A stretch of 46,147 nt of DNA from Candidatus Magasanikiibacteriota bacterium (GCA_018661775.1 JABJHO010000048.1:1-46147); one strand, 5' to 3'. Positions 16,206 through 25,675 are shown, counted from the first letter of the stretch. The notes: generated by a model from the sequence alone, not told the origin. Numbers and translations: made by a program.

Positions 16206-17891
16206 TCAGCTCGACTTTTTACGAGTACTATACTGATTTACAATCTTTTGTTCCTTTGTTATGGTTCTTTGTTCTGTTACACTGTGCGCATGTGTGCGTT
16301 TTTTTGGTATCCAAAAACCAAACTCACTCCCTTTTTCGGGCCCAAAACTCTTCCCCCAAACATACCCACCATGTGCACTCACAAACTGTCGACAAACATA
16401 TATACCAAGTCCAGTGCCATTCACGTTCACTCCTTCAACATTTTTTCCTCTATAAAATTTTGTAAACAAACTTGCCTCATCCTGCTTATCAAAACCTATA
16501 CCTGTATCTTTAATACGTATAACAACCCCATCGTCTTTTTGTGTGAATGTGATAGTGACACTCCCTTTCATGGTATATTTAATACCATTGTCAACAAAAT
16601 TAAATATTACATTACGTATTTTATCCTCGTCAACATACACAAGACCGATGTTCTTTTTTGGCTTCCAATGAATTTTAATTTTTTTCTTTTTTGCTTTGTC
16701 TTCTATCTCGTCTACCACACTAGAAATTACATGGTTCATGTCAGTCTCTTCAAAAAAATATTTTGTTCTTCCTTGTTCAATGTGACTAATGTTTAAAAAC
16801 TCATCAACCAGTTTTACCAAACGCTCATTACTTTCTTCCATGTCAGTAAGAACATGGGCAAGCTTTTTTTCTACTTTTCCGTAGGCCTGATCTTTAATGA
16901 GTTCTAAATACCCTTTTATAATCGATAGTGGTGTGCGCAATTGGTGTGCAGCAATAGAAAGAAATTCGGTTTTTTGCCTGTCAAGAACTCGAAGGCGCAT
17001 ATTTGCTTTTTCGAGAGATTTTGCCAAACGCGCCACTTGTTCTTTTTTTTGTATCTGCCCATAGACTGACTTAATCAGTAGTGCACTAATTATTGCAATA
17101 AAACACACCATAATAGTGCGAAGCACTATCTCCAGAATACTCTTAGACAAGAAGACATCTAATGTAAACACGAACAATGTCACACCCACAAGCATTTCTG
17201 TAGCTATCACTCGTACATCCAAAAAATTATACTTCGACACAGCATAAAACAGTAGTATAGGAAACACAAATCCACTAAAATATGCGAAAGGAGAATGTGT
17301 GTCTATACCGTACGCATAAAGAAATGCTGACCCCCCTCCAAAAATAACCACAGCAAACGCCAAAAAGACTAATACTACTTGTCGAGATTTCTTCTTTGTA
17401 CGAGCATTTTTGTATAGCCTGTAGAGGTTAAAGAAGAATAACCCTGTGCCAATAAAAAAATATAACAAGAAAACATGATGAAGAATCTGAGCTTGACTAT
17501 GTGCCCCCCAACTATATACATATAACCCATCCACAAAAAGTGGTGACCTGCTCATGAGAAGAAAAAGTACAGCAACACTATAGTTCAGTGCAAGGATTTT
17601 TTTTTGCCCCGTAATCTTTGAGAAAAAAATACTAAAATGATGCATGAGTGGTGGCATAAAAATTACACCGATATACACAAACCTATCCCAAAAAATAGCT
17701 GTTGCCACGTCCTGTGCCCCATGATAAAACATCATAAACGTCCCAAACATCCAAAAAAACATACTCAAACAAAACCCAAAAAGAAGTTGATTCATGACCG
17801 AACCCTTTCCTTTTACTAAAACAAATACACCAAACAGCGCAACAAAAAGTGCACAAGCAAACGGGAGTGTCGTAAAAATATCAGAAAACAT
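16206..17891 (-). CDS. Sensor histidine kinase with 7TM-type N-terminus (orphan)
   Basis: The 561-residue protein has about seven or eight hydrophobic segments in residues 1-270 (containing IFWDRFVYIGVIFMPPLMHH), like the histidine-kinase N-terminal 7TM domain. A linker helix follows, then the kinase core. The H-box is FLSIAAHQLRTPLSIIKGYL, the N-box FVDNGIKYT, G1 IKDTGIGFDKQD, the F-box SLFTKFYRG, and G2 GTGLGIYVCRQFVSAHGG. All catalytic motifs are intact. No response regulator is adjacent, so the partner is encoded elsewhere. The stop codon is TGA. It lies upstream of, and on the same strand as, the bactofilin gene and may influence envelope functions, but that is only positional. Confidence 0.93.
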   Translation of the reverse strand: MFSDIFTTLPFACALFVALFGVFVLVKGKGSVMNQLLFGFCLSMFFWMFGTFMMFYHGAQDVATAIFWDRFVYIGVIFMPPLMHHFSIFFSKITGQKKILALNYSVAVLFLLMSRSPLFVDGLYVYSWGAHSQAQILHHVFLLYFFIGTGLFFFNLYRLYKNARTKKKSRQVVLVFLAFAVVIFGGGSAFLYAYGIDTHSPFAYFSGFVFPILLFYAVSKYNFLDVRVIATEMLVGVTLFVFTLDVFLSKSILEIVLRTIMVCFIAIISALLIKSVYGQIQKKEQVARLAKSLEKANMRLRVLDRQKTEFLSIAAHQLRTPLSIIKGYLELIKDQAYGKVEKKLAHVLTDMEESNERLVKLVDEFLNISHIEQGRTKYFFEETDMNHVISSVVDEIEDKAKKKKIKIHWKPKKNIGLVYVDEDKIRNVIFNFVDNGIKYTMKGSVTITFTQKDDGVVIRIKDTGIGFDKQDEASLFTKFYRGKNVEGVNVNGTGLGIYVCRQFVSAHGGYVWGKSFGPEKGSEFGFWIPKKRTHAHSVTEQRTITKEQKIVNQYSTRKKSS

Positions 17892-17953
17892 AAAGCATTA
17901 TCAGCTACTAAAAAATTTATACTAGTATACCGTATTTATAAAAAATACACCAT

Positions 17954-17984
17954 AAAAAAAGCAGCGATACAAGTACATCGCTGC
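17954..17984. terminator. Intrinsic terminator after the AAR-like gene
   Basis: GCAGCGAT (17961-17968) pairs perfectly with ATCGCTGC (17977-17984) across an 8-nt loop. The minus strand continues into seven T residues (complement of 17954-17960). It ends the transcript of the oxidoreductase gene 8 bp after its stop and precedes the histidine-kinase gene. Confidence 0.88.
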
Positions 17985-17991
17985 AAAAATT

Positions 17992-19242
17992 CTACACAAT
18001 TCCGTCAATTGAAGCCAGTAATGAGCTATTACCAAAAGAAGAACCCTCTTCAAAACCCAGAGACTGCACATAGTTCCGAACTTTTCCCCAGCTCATTGGA
18101 ACACCAAACTGAACAGGTGATTGTGGCTTAATCGATAGGTCACGAAATTTTCGAATACACCACCACACTTCTGATACTGGAATATCCTTGCCACAAACAT
18201 GACTACTTGTGCTCCCAGACACAGCCCTACAGATGGTTTCAAGGGCACAGCCCCACATAACATTCTCTCCTCCAGCACCTATATCCCACTCAGCTCCGCC
18301 CCCGTTAGGACCAAAACCTTCTGGAATAATAGTGGGGTTATCAAACTCTCCACACCCTGCACGAAGAACCAAAGTATCCCCCCAATCGTCCTCTGGTCTA
18401 CAGGCTGAAGGGGTTGTTATGTCAAAAACGATACTATTTTTTGGTATGTCCCGAGGGTACACACGAACACCTGTGGTGGCGACAATGACAACGTTAACCT
18501 CTTCTTTGTGACAAATATCACTTGATATCTCATGTCCATTTTCAGTGTTGACTACCACGTCAACTACACCGCTACGTAGCTTTATTTTTTGAGATAAATG
18601 GTCCAAGCGCCCTTTGTTGCGTGCAATAAGCACCAACTTTGAAGGGGAGATATCTGTAAGCATTTGTGATAAAACACTGCCAATAGCGCCAGTTGCACCA
18701 AGTACTGCAATCTTTGCACCAGAGCCATTAATACCCGCATAGTCAAGCGCTTCTAAGAGTAATGCTGCTGTCCCGGCGTCACCGTGGGTACTGGAATACT
18801 TATTTAACATACCCGGGCCTTCTTGCATATAATGCTGTGAAAACTTCTCCCCATGTCCAGTAGCATTTTTTGTTAATGCCCCAAAACCAAGGTATGGGTG
18901 AAACCCTTTTGTAATTGCATCTTCCAAAATGCAACTAATACCTTGTTGTACAGGACCAAACGACTTTCTTCTTTTTACGTCCTCAAAAAAATGTTCTGCT
19001 AATAGTGGAAATATATAAAACTCCACATTAACCACATTCAGGTCGGGTAAGTGTGCCGGTGGTACGACAGGAAAAGAAAGCCATAGTATTGGCTCATGTG
19101 AATCTTCTAGAGAGCCTATCCAGGGTTTACCAAGTTTCTGTAACTTTTTATCTATGTGTTCTGTGGAAAGCTCGCCCGGTAATAGGGCATGAGCAAAGAA
19201 CAACACAGGATCTCTTCTTGTTTGTGTGTAGGCAATGCTCAT
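17992..19242 (-). CDS. Acyl-ACP-reductase-like Rossmann-fold oxidoreductase
   Basis: The 416-residue protein has a helical N-terminal half containing HPYLGFGALTKNATGHGEKF and SSTHGDAGTAALLLEAL. An NAD(P)-binding Rossmann domain follows, starting AKIAVLGATGAIGSVLSQML (about 177-195), with LVLIARN and VNVVIVATTGVRVYP. A glycine-rich segment (PNGGGAEWDIGAGGENVMWG) comes after. The order and motif style resemble long-chain acyl-ACP reductases and related glutamyl-tRNA-reductase-like dehydrogenases. The substrate is uncertain. I chose ATG 19242 because AAAGGAGG lies 5-8 nt before it, a strong Shine-Dalgarno rare in this window. The gene has its own promoter and terminator, so it is a single-gene unit and a candidate for lateral transfer. 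Confidence 0.6.
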   Translation of the reverse strand: MSIAYTQTRRDPVLFFAHALLPGELSTEHIDKKLQKLGKPWIGSLEDSHEPILWLSFPVVPPAHLPDLNVVNVEFYIFPLLAEHFFEDVKRRKSFGPVQQGISCILEDAITKGFHPYLGFGALTKNATGHGEKFSQHYMQEGPGMLNKYSSTHGDAGTAALLLEALDYAGINGSGAKIAVLGATGAIGSVLSQMLTDISPSKLVLIARNKGRLDHLSQKIKLRSGVVDVVVNTENGHEISSDICHKEEVNVVIVATTGVRVYPRDIPKNSIVFDITTPSACRPEDDWGDTLVLRAGCGEFDNPTIIPEGFGPNGGGAEWDIGAGGENVMWGCALETICRAVSGSTSSHVCGKDIPVSEVWWCIRKFRDLSIKPQSPVQFGVPMSWGKVRNYVQSLGFEEGSSFGNSSLLASIDGIV

Positions 19243-19288
19243 TTTAGCCTCCTTTGGTTGTAGAAAGAGCAGACAATACGTCAACGGA

Positions 19289-19317
19289 ATAGTAATATAT
19301 TTTTAATTTTTTTTCAA
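19289..19317 (-). promoter_or_regulatory. Promoter of the AAR-like gene
   Basis: On the minus strand, TTGAAA (19317-19312), a 17-nt very A/T-rich spacer and TACTAT (19294-19289). The start near 19282 leaves a leader of about 40 nt that contains the AAAGGAGG ribosome-binding site. Confidence 0.65.
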
Positions 19318-19388
19318 GTAGGAAGGGTGGGGGGTGGTAAAAAAACTGTGGATAATTCTATACATTGCCATAGAAAACATCTTATTGG

Positions 19389-21092
19389 CTACATCTCATC
19401 TACCAGAGAAATTCCTAGAAGACTAAGGCCATTCTCCAAAACTATATACGTGCAGCGCAAAAGAGAAAGTCGAAACTGTTTTTGCTCTTCTTCGGATTGT
19501 AACACCGGACATTTTGTATAAAATGTATTAAAACATTGTGCCATGTCAAACAAGTACCTAGCAACATGTGAAGGATCATATGTTTCGGCAGCTTTTTTTG
19601 TTATATCGGGATACTGCCCCAAAAGAAGTAAAAGTCTTTTTTCTTCGTCAGTTATAGTGCTATACAGTTTAGTGTCCGCCAAAACACCACCACTAGATTT
19701 ATGTAAAATACTTGTAATACGTGCGCCGATATACAAAAGATATGGTCCACTTTCACCATGAATCTTTACTGCATCCTCAATATCAAATGCCACATCTTTG
19801 GTAATATCACTCTTTAGGGTTGTATATTTTATTGCTGCCATAGCTACTGCGCCTACTACCACCGACTTATTACTTACTACTGACTCTGCCATTACGTTTT
19901 CCACCTCTTCTCTTGTTATCTGAACAAGTGTATCACCAGTAATAACACTGCCGGTTCTTGAGCTCATTTTCTTATCTCCCTTAAGCTGTAAGAAGCCACC
20001 AGGTATGTGATGTTCTTTTCCAACACTCTCTGGCAGTGTTTGCTCCATTGCCTTAAAAACCACCTTAAAATATTCGGTCTGCTCTTTGCCAACAACATGA
20101 ATAATTTTTTCTGGAGAAAAATCTTTGATATGATTTTCTGCCAAAGCCAAATCCTTTGCTTCGTAGGTTGGAAAACCTTCACTATTTATAAACACCCTAT
20201 CGTGAAGTCCGTATTCACTTCCCTTAAAAATAATAGCGCCATCACTTTTTGTAAAAACATCTTTTTTTAGTCCTTTTTGTACAATCTCCACACCTCTTTC
20301 AAACATTTGTGATTCAAAGTACAAGGCATCAAAGCGTGTGCCAAACTCCTTGTACACCTCATCAAAATACGTAAGACTCCAGGCAACAGCTTCTTTGTAT
20401 ACCTCCTGGATACTCGGATCCTTTGTGTACACTCTTTTATTATACGCCACAATCTCAGCTTTTTCTTTTTCCCCTTTTTCAAAATGTTTAGAGCCCGACA
20501 CATACGCTTTCCCTAAAAAAGCAATCTTTTCTTTGGTTGTTTTATGTTCTAATGCATCAAATTCCTCTTTTACGTTATATATCCCCCACAAAGATTTTGC
20601 CACATGCATTCCTACGTCCCCTTGATAATTTACGCGCTTTACATCATATCCGGCATTTTCTAATACTCGTGCCACACTTTCTCCGGTAATTAGGTTTTTT
20701 ACATGGCCCAAATGAAATGCTTTTAGTGGGTTTGGACAACCATATTCAACAAGTATTTGTGTTTTTTTACTTTGTAGGTGCTTTCCGTAATCTTCTCCTT
20801 TTTCTAACACCTCTTCCATAATATAACTAGCCAAGAAGCTACGTTCAATAAAGAAATTTAGGTATGGTCCAGATACCTCTACTCGACTAATTACATCTGA
20901 CTCCATTTCAGTAATCTTTTCTTGCACGTCATGTGCAACGTCAACAGGGCTCTTTCCCAACTGTTTTGCAAACGGAAAGCATGCCAATGCAATATCACCC
21001 ATCACCATATTTGGTGGTGTTGAAAACACAAAAGGTCCCTCAAGTCCTGCTGACTCGAGCAATGGTTCGATATGAGAAACAATGCTATTCAT
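19389..21092 (-). CDS. argS: Arginyl-tRNA synthetase
   Basis: This class I synthetase charges tRNA-Arg with arginine using ATP and needs the tRNA for amino-acid activation. The 567-residue protein has the N-terminal Add-1 domain (1-90). The HIGH signature appears as PNPLKAFHLGHVKN (HLGH at 127-130). The KMSKS-equivalent loop is DKKMSSRTGSVI (about 370-381), and the C-terminal anticodon-binding DALR-type helical domain ends in CTYIVLENGLSLLGI. It is the last gene in a run with valS and tyrS. The gap to tyrS is 27 bp and the start context is TATATTTATG without a Shine-Dalgarno. Confidence 0.96.
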   Translation of the reverse strand: MNSIVSHIEPLLESAGLEGPFVFSTPPNMVMGDIALACFPFAKQLGKSPVDVAHDVQEKITEMESDVISRVEVSGPYLNFFIERSFLASYIMEEVLEKGEDYGKHLQSKKTQILVEYGCPNPLKAFHLGHVKNLITGESVARVLENAGYDVKRVNYQGDVGMHVAKSLWGIYNVKEEFDALEHKTTKEKIAFLGKAYVSGSKHFEKGEKEKAEIVAYNKRVYTKDPSIQEVYKEAVAWSLTYFDEVYKEFGTRFDALYFESQMFERGVEIVQKGLKKDVFTKSDGAIIFKGSEYGLHDRVFINSEGFPTYEAKDLALAENHIKDFSPEKIIHVVGKEQTEYFKVVFKAMEQTLPESVGKEHHIPGGFLQLKGDKKMSSRTGSVITGDTLVQITREEVENVMAESVVSNKSVVVGAVAMAAIKYTTLKSDITKDVAFDIEDAVKIHGESGPYLLYIGARITSILHKSSGGVLADTKLYSTITDEEKRLLLLLGQYPDITKKAAETYDPSHVARYLFDMAQCFNTFYTKCPVLQSEEEQKQFRLSLLRCTYIVLENGLSLLGISLVDEM

Positions 21093-21119
21093 AAATATAT
21101 AACAATTAAACTAGATATA

Positions 21120-22298
21120 TTACACAATCTTTACAAAAAAACGTTTACCTTTTTGAATAATGTCACCGGATCCTACCTGTGCATCAAAACTGCTTACTTT
21201 TTCGTCATTTATTTTTACACCACCGCCATCTACCGCTCTACGTGCCTCAGACTTACTGTTACAAAGTTTCGTTTCAACCAATACAGAAATAATATTATTT
21301 TCTTTTGGAGAAAATTCAGGCATTTTATCTGGGGTTTGTTTTTTTGCAAAAGTGTTTATAAAATACTCTTCAGCCTCTTTGGCGGCGACCTGACTGTGAT
21401 ACATAGAAACCAACTCTTTGGCTAGCTCAACCTTAGCGTCTCTAGGGTTTGCACCACCCTCAATCGCTTGTTTTGTTTCCAAAACCTTCTCCATAGAAAC
21501 ACGAGTAACTAAAGTCATATACCGAACAATATACTCATCTGGAATTTTCATTGCCTTACCAAACATGTCATTTGGTTCGTCAGTAAGATTTATTGTATTA
21601 CCCCAACTAGAGCTCATTTTACGACCATCAATACCTTCAACCAAAGGGTTTGTGAGAATATCTTGTGGTTCTTGCCCAAAATGTTCTTGTAATGTACGAC
21701 CGGCTAACAAGTTAAAACGCTGGTCTGTGCCCCCAAGCTCCACATCTGCTTTTACATGCACAGAGTCATACCCTTGCATGAGTGGATACAGCATTTCACG
21801 AAGTGACACTCTTGTGCCTGCTTCAAGTCTACGACGAACATTATCTCGAGCAATAAATTCTGCAACAGAAAAAGCGTTTGCGTGTTCGCCCACATCCGCA
21901 TAAGACAAATTACCAAGCCATTCGCTATTTCTTAAAACCTCGCATTTATCGATATCTAATATTTTTCCAGCCTGCTGTGCATATGTCTTAAGATTTTCTT
22001 CAACAACATCTTTTTGTAGCATTGGTCTTTCGCTATCTTTATCAGAGGTGTCACCAATAACACCAGTAAAGTCCCCAATAATAAATACAATCTTGTGGCC
22101 AAGCTCTTGAAAATCTCGCAACTTTAGTAATGGAATTGACCTGCCAACATGAATGTTGGGGCTGGTTGGATCAATACCAAGTTTTATTGTTAATTGCCGA
22201 CCGCTCAATAACTTCTTGCGCAAACTCTCTAGCGAAATTGCTTCATCCACTCCACGAGTGAGTAATGCTTCAATCTTTTTTGGGTCTGTGTTTATCAT
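21120..22298 (-). CDS. tyrS: Tyrosyl-tRNA synthetase
   Basis: This class I synthetase charges tRNA-Tyr. From ATG 22298 the protein has 392 residues, the TyrZ-like subtype length. The catalytic core has LGIDPTSPNIHVGRSIPLLK, where HVGR stands at the HIGH position, then FIIGDFTGVIGD, YPLMQGYDSVHVKADVELGG-type substrate residues and the KMSSSWGN loop. A C-terminal S4 RNA-binding domain (SKSEARRAVDGGGVKINDEKV) is present. An in-frame ATG 16 codons upstream lies inside the preceding gene and is unlikely. The HIGH to HVGR change replaces the second histidine with arginine. The gene starts 4 bp after the small membrane-protein gene. Confidence 0.95.
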   Translation of the reverse strand: MINTDPKKIEALLTRGVDEAISLESLRKKLLSGRQLTIKLGIDPTSPNIHVGRSIPLLKLRDFQELGHKIVFIIGDFTGVIGDTSDKDSERPMLQKDVVEENLKTYAQQAGKILDIDKCEVLRNSEWLGNLSYADVGEHANAFSVAEFIARDNVRRRLEAGTRVSLREMLYPLMQGYDSVHVKADVELGGTDQRFNLLAGRTLQEHFGQEPQDILTNPLVEGIDGRKMSSSWGNTINLTDEPNDMFGKAMKIPDEYIVRYMTLVTRVSMEKVLETKQAIEGGANPRDAKVELAKELVSMYHSQVAAKEAEEYFINTFAKKQTPDKMPEFSPKENNIISVLVETKLCNSKSEARRAVDGGGVKINDEKVSSFDAQVGSGDIIQKGKRFFVKIV

Positions 22299-22302
22299 AG
22301 TG

Positions 22303-22719
22303 CTATGTAAATGAAAAAAATTCTGTAAGTATTGGTAACATGCCAAAGGTTATTAGTGTCATAAGTAAAAACATCCCAATAAGTAGTAGCGAAGCAACAC
22401 ATCCACAACGCGGAGAAAGTAGTGGGGCATTTTTTGGTATATGTCCTTCTGCTTTTAACTGATCAACGGATTTGAACTTTTGCCAATCCATACCAAATCT
22501 GTGCTTTAGTGTGCGTAAAAACATTTTTTCAACCCTTCCTGCTTTGAGATACCGAGGGTCCGACGACATAGGTGCGTGATCTGGTTGATTTGGGTCTTCC
22601 ATTGCATCCGGCACAAGATTGTGGTTTTTATCAAGGATATCAATACTACCCCCATCTTTTGGTGTGTGACTTTCAAAACCATGCTTGTTGTGAAACGGAT
22701 CAGTATCCATAGTGTTCAT
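22303..22719 (-). CDS. Small C-tail-anchored protein with an EF-hand-like motif
   Basis: The 138-residue protein has a hydrophilic N-terminal part and a hydrophobic C-terminal segment (about 108-135, SLLLIGMFLLMTLITFGMLPIL). It should be anchored in the membrane by its tail. Residues 28-41 read DILDKNHNLVPDAMED, close to the DxDxDGxxDxxE calcium-binding loop seen in dockerin- and thrombospondin-like repeats. Calcium binding is an inference from that loop only. The valS stop and this ATG overlap as TAATG, so translation is probably coupled. The role next to synthetase genes is unknown. Confidence 0.6.
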   Translation of the reverse strand: MNTMDTDPFHNKHGFESHTPKDGGSIDILDKNHNLVPDAMEDPNQPDHAPMSSDPRYLKAGRVEKMFLRTLKHRFGMDWQKFKSVDQLKAEGHIPKNAPLLSPRCGCVASLLLIGMFLLMTLITFGMLPILTEFFSFT

Positions 22720-25355
22720 TACTGTAATTGTTCTTGTAATTTTTCTAATTTCTCTTTTGCTTCGGCAAGTTTTTTCTTTTCACCGCTCACTACTGCTTCT
22801 GGTGCTTTTTGCACAAAGTCTCCCGCCAATTTCTTTTCTAAACTCTGTATATATGGAGAAACACTATCTATTTCTTTTTGTATTCTTTTTTGCTCTTGCT
22901 CAACGTCAACCGCGCCAGCAAAATCAACAGAGAACTCTACCCCAGCCTCCACAAAAGAAGTGGTGTTTTCTGGGATAGTGTCAACCACGGTTAATGATTC
23001 CAAACGAGCAAGTGATAGTATAATATGTGTATTTTCTTCTATTACCGATGTGTTTGATCCTGATTTTACATAGCCAACTAGTTTTTTTCCTGGTGGAATA
23101 TTATTTTCTGCACGAAGATTGCGAATTTTTGTTACGCTTTTTTGGATAAGTAAAAAGTCTTGTGAGTCTTCTGCGATATTTTCCAAAGACTTAGGCCACG
23201 GCGCAACCATAAGCAAGTTTTCCTTTCCATATACTTCTTGCCAAATTGCTTCTGTAACAAACGGCATAAACGGATGCCAGAGTTTTAGCGTGGTATTTAA
23301 TATATAATTTAGTATAGCAGATTTTTCACCTTCTATCTTTGCAATTTCTACATACCAACCCGCAAGCTCGTTCCAGGTAAAGTCTCTAAGTCGCTCCCCT
23401 GCTTGCGAAAATCGGTATTGTTCAATATCTTCTGATGTTTGTGTAATAACATTCGTAAGTCGAGATAAAACCCACACATCGGTAAGCGTCTTTGGTTTTG
23501 GTGGTTCAACATCAATAGCGGGATCATTAATATTCAATAATATGAACCGCGAAATGTTCCAGAGTTTATTGGCAAAATTTCGATAACTCGCAATCTTCTC
23601 TTCTGAAAGCTTGGAATCATTTCCTGGTGTTGACCCAATCATGAGCGACAACCGAACCGCATCAGTCCCATACTTCTCACACACGTCGAGCGGGTTTATA
23701 ATGTTTCCCAGTGATTTGCTCATTTTTCTTCCTTTTTCGTCGCGAACAAGTCCGTGAAGATACACTGTTTTAAATGGTACCTCACCAAGTAGATACGTTG
23801 TCATGAGTACCATTCTAATCAGCCAAAACGTTAATATGTCATATCCAGTTTCAATAACATTGGTAGGATGATATGTCTTTAGATCGGTTGATTCGCCAGA
23901 TGAAGCAGGCCAACCGAGCGGAGAAAAACTGAACATACCAGCACTAAACCATGTGTCGAGCGTGTCTGGATCTTGCACCCACCCATCATCATTTGGTGGT
24001 TTAATACCAACATACACTTCCTCGTTGCGATACCATGCAGGAATTCTATGCCCATACCACAATTGCCTACTAATACACCAGTCAAGATAATTGTCTACCC
24101 AATTAAAATAATTCTTCTCAAACCGTTTTGGAATAATCTCAATTTGACCACTGTGTACAACATGCTGAGATATTTTTTGAATAGTAGTTTTTTCTCCTGT
24201 CGCAACCCCTTCAATTTTAGAATCTTTCACAACAAACTCTTTTTTGACTCCAACCCACCATTGTTTCATAATCTGTGGTTCGATAACACCACCTCCGCGA
24301 CTGTTTGTTGCAAGTTGGTGCACATATTCCTTGTCTGTTTTAATCAATAGCCCTTTTCTGTCTAGTTTCTCTACAACTTTTAATCGTGCTTCTTCTATGC
24401 TCATGCCAGCAAATTCTCCGGCAATGTCCATAAGTTTCCCATCTAAGTCTATAACCTGCTCCTTATCAAGTCCGTGTCTTTCTGCAATAAAAAAATCTTC
24501 TGTACTATGCCAAGGTGTTATAGTCATAACTCCTGAACCAAGCTCTGGATCAGCAGCCTCATCTTTAATAATAGTTGCAGTAATTGGTCCATTTATCCAC
24601 TCACATTCAAAAGTATCACCGTGTTTATACTTTATGTAGCGCTTGTCGTCTGGATGCATCACAACATATTTGTCACCGAATTTTGTTTCCGGACGGACCG
24701 TGCAAATTTCAAATGGTCCATATTGAAAATAATAAAATGGTGCTTTTTCTTCTTTTCTATCCACTTCAATATTCGACACATTGGATTGCATTTTTGGATC
24801 CCAGTTAACAATCCGATCGCCACGATAAATCAACCCATCTTTATACATCTCTACAAATGCTGTGCGCACTGCTAGGTTCCGACTATCATCGAGTGAATAA
24901 TACTCACGACTCCAGTCCATTGATGTTCCCATTTTCTTTGCTTGATTCACAATAGTATCATGTGAGTCTTGTGCAAACTGTTCCACACGTTTCAAAAATT
25001 TCTCACGACCAAGATCATGGCGCGTAATTTTTTCTTCACCCCACATAATCTTCTCGACTTTTTCTTGTGTCGCAATCGCAGCATGATCGGTTCCTGGTAC
25101 CCACAATGTTCTGTCCCCTTTCATGCGATGATACCTTACCATTGTGTCTTCAACAGCAAGCATAACAGCATGACCAATATGAAGAGTGCCAGTTACATTT
25201 GGTGGCGGAAGTACAAGAGAAAATGTTTCTGCGTCTTTATCGCACACACCTTTTTCAATGCATTTGTCTGGATTAAAAAACCCACTCTCTTCCCAGCGTG
25301 TATAAATACTATCTTCGTATTTTTGTGCATCGTATGCTTTGTCTAGTTCTTTCAT
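22719..25355 (-). CDS. valS: Valyl-tRNA synthetase
   Basis: This class I synthetase charges tRNA-Val and edits mischarged threonine. From ATG 25355 the protein has 878 residues. It has the HIGH motif in PPPNVTGTLHIGHAV, the CP1 editing domain (about 190-330), a CISRQLWYGHRIPAWY segment, the KMSKSLGN loop and the anticodon-binding domain. A C-terminal coiled coil (EQKRIQKEIDSVSPYIQSLEKKL onward) is typical of ValRS. An in-frame ATG 28 codons upstream would run into the 86-residue gene and gives no family sequence. It overlaps the next gene by TAATG. Confidence 0.96.
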   Translation of the reverse strand: MKELDKAYDAQKYEDSIYTRWEESGFFNPDKCIEKGVCDKDAETFSLVLPPPNVTGTLHIGHAVMLAVEDTMVRYHRMKGDRTLWVPGTDHAAIATQEKVEKIMWGEEKITRHDLGREKFLKRVEQFAQDSHDTIVNQAKKMGTSMDWSREYYSLDDSRNLAVRTAFVEMYKDGLIYRGDRIVNWDPKMQSNVSNIEVDRKEEKAPFYYFQYGPFEICTVRPETKFGDKYVVMHPDDKRYIKYKHGDTFECEWINGPITATIIKDEAADPELGSGVMTITPWHSTEDFFIAERHGLDKEQVIDLDGKLMDIAGEFAGMSIEEARLKVVEKLDRKGLLIKTDKEYVHQLATNSRGGGVIEPQIMKQWWVGVKKEFVVKDSKIEGVATGEKTTIQKISQHVVHSGQIEIIPKRFEKNYFNWVDNYLDWCISRQLWYGHRIPAWYRNEEVYVGIKPPNDDGWVQDPDTLDTWFSAGMFSFSPLGWPASSGESTDLKTYHPTNVIETGYDILTFWLIRMVLMTTYLLGEVPFKTVYLHGLVRDEKGRKMSKSLGNIINPLDVCEKYGTDAVRLSLMIGSTPGNDSKLSEEKIASYRNFANKLWNISRFILLNINDPAIDVEPPKPKTLTDVWVLSRLTNVITQTSEDIEQYRFSQAGERLRDFTWNELAGWYVEIAKIEGEKSAILNYILNTTLKLWHPFMPFVTEAIWQEVYGKENLLMVAPWPKSLENIAEDSQDFLLIQKSVTKIRNLRAENNIPPGKKLVGYVKSGSNTSVIEENTHIILSLARLESLTVVDTIPENTTSFVEAGVEFSVDFAGAVDVEQEQKRIQKEIDSVSPYIQSLEKKLAGDFVQKAPEAVVSGEKKKLAEAKEKLEKLQEQLQ

Positions 25356-25369
25356 ATACCGTCTGAATA

Positions 25370-25630
25370 TTATTTTTTTGTGTTGTTTTTTATCCACCAT
25401 CTTTTTACTGGCGCAATAGTGACTGTAGAGAAAATCCACCCAAAAGCCGGAACACAGGCATTAAGGAATGGTTGGTCATTTTCTATTACTACAAGCCAAA
25501 TACTTGCCACAACATAGGTGAGCAGAAAAATAAGTATTTTGCGAAAGAGGCTTGTTTCCCAGGCTTTATCTAATTCTACCCGAGCATTTCGCTGCTCTAG
25601 TGCAGTAAGTTTGTCTTGTGTGTCTTTCAT
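25370..25630 (-). CDS. Small two-helix membrane protein
   Basis: This 86-residue protein has a charged N-terminal helix (KDTQDKLTALEQRNARVELDKAW). A conserved-looking WETSLFRK then leads into a first membrane segment (about 31-50). After a short loop with FLNACVPAFGW there is a second hydrophobic stretch and a basic tail (KRWWIKNNTKK). From memory, proteins of the pattern WETS-TM-(N/F)NAxVPxxGF-TM occur widely in CPR genomes without known function. It lies 14 bp before valS and is probably the first gene of the synthetase operon. I cannot assign a role. Confidence 0.6.
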   Translation of the reverse strand: MKDTQDKLTALEQRNARVELDKAWETSLFRKILIFLLTYVVASIWLVVIENDQPFLNACVPAFGWIFSTVTIAPVKRWWIKNNTKK

Positions 25631-25675
25631 ACAATAAGAAAAACGTTGTGATTTATATAGTGTATTCTAATAAAA

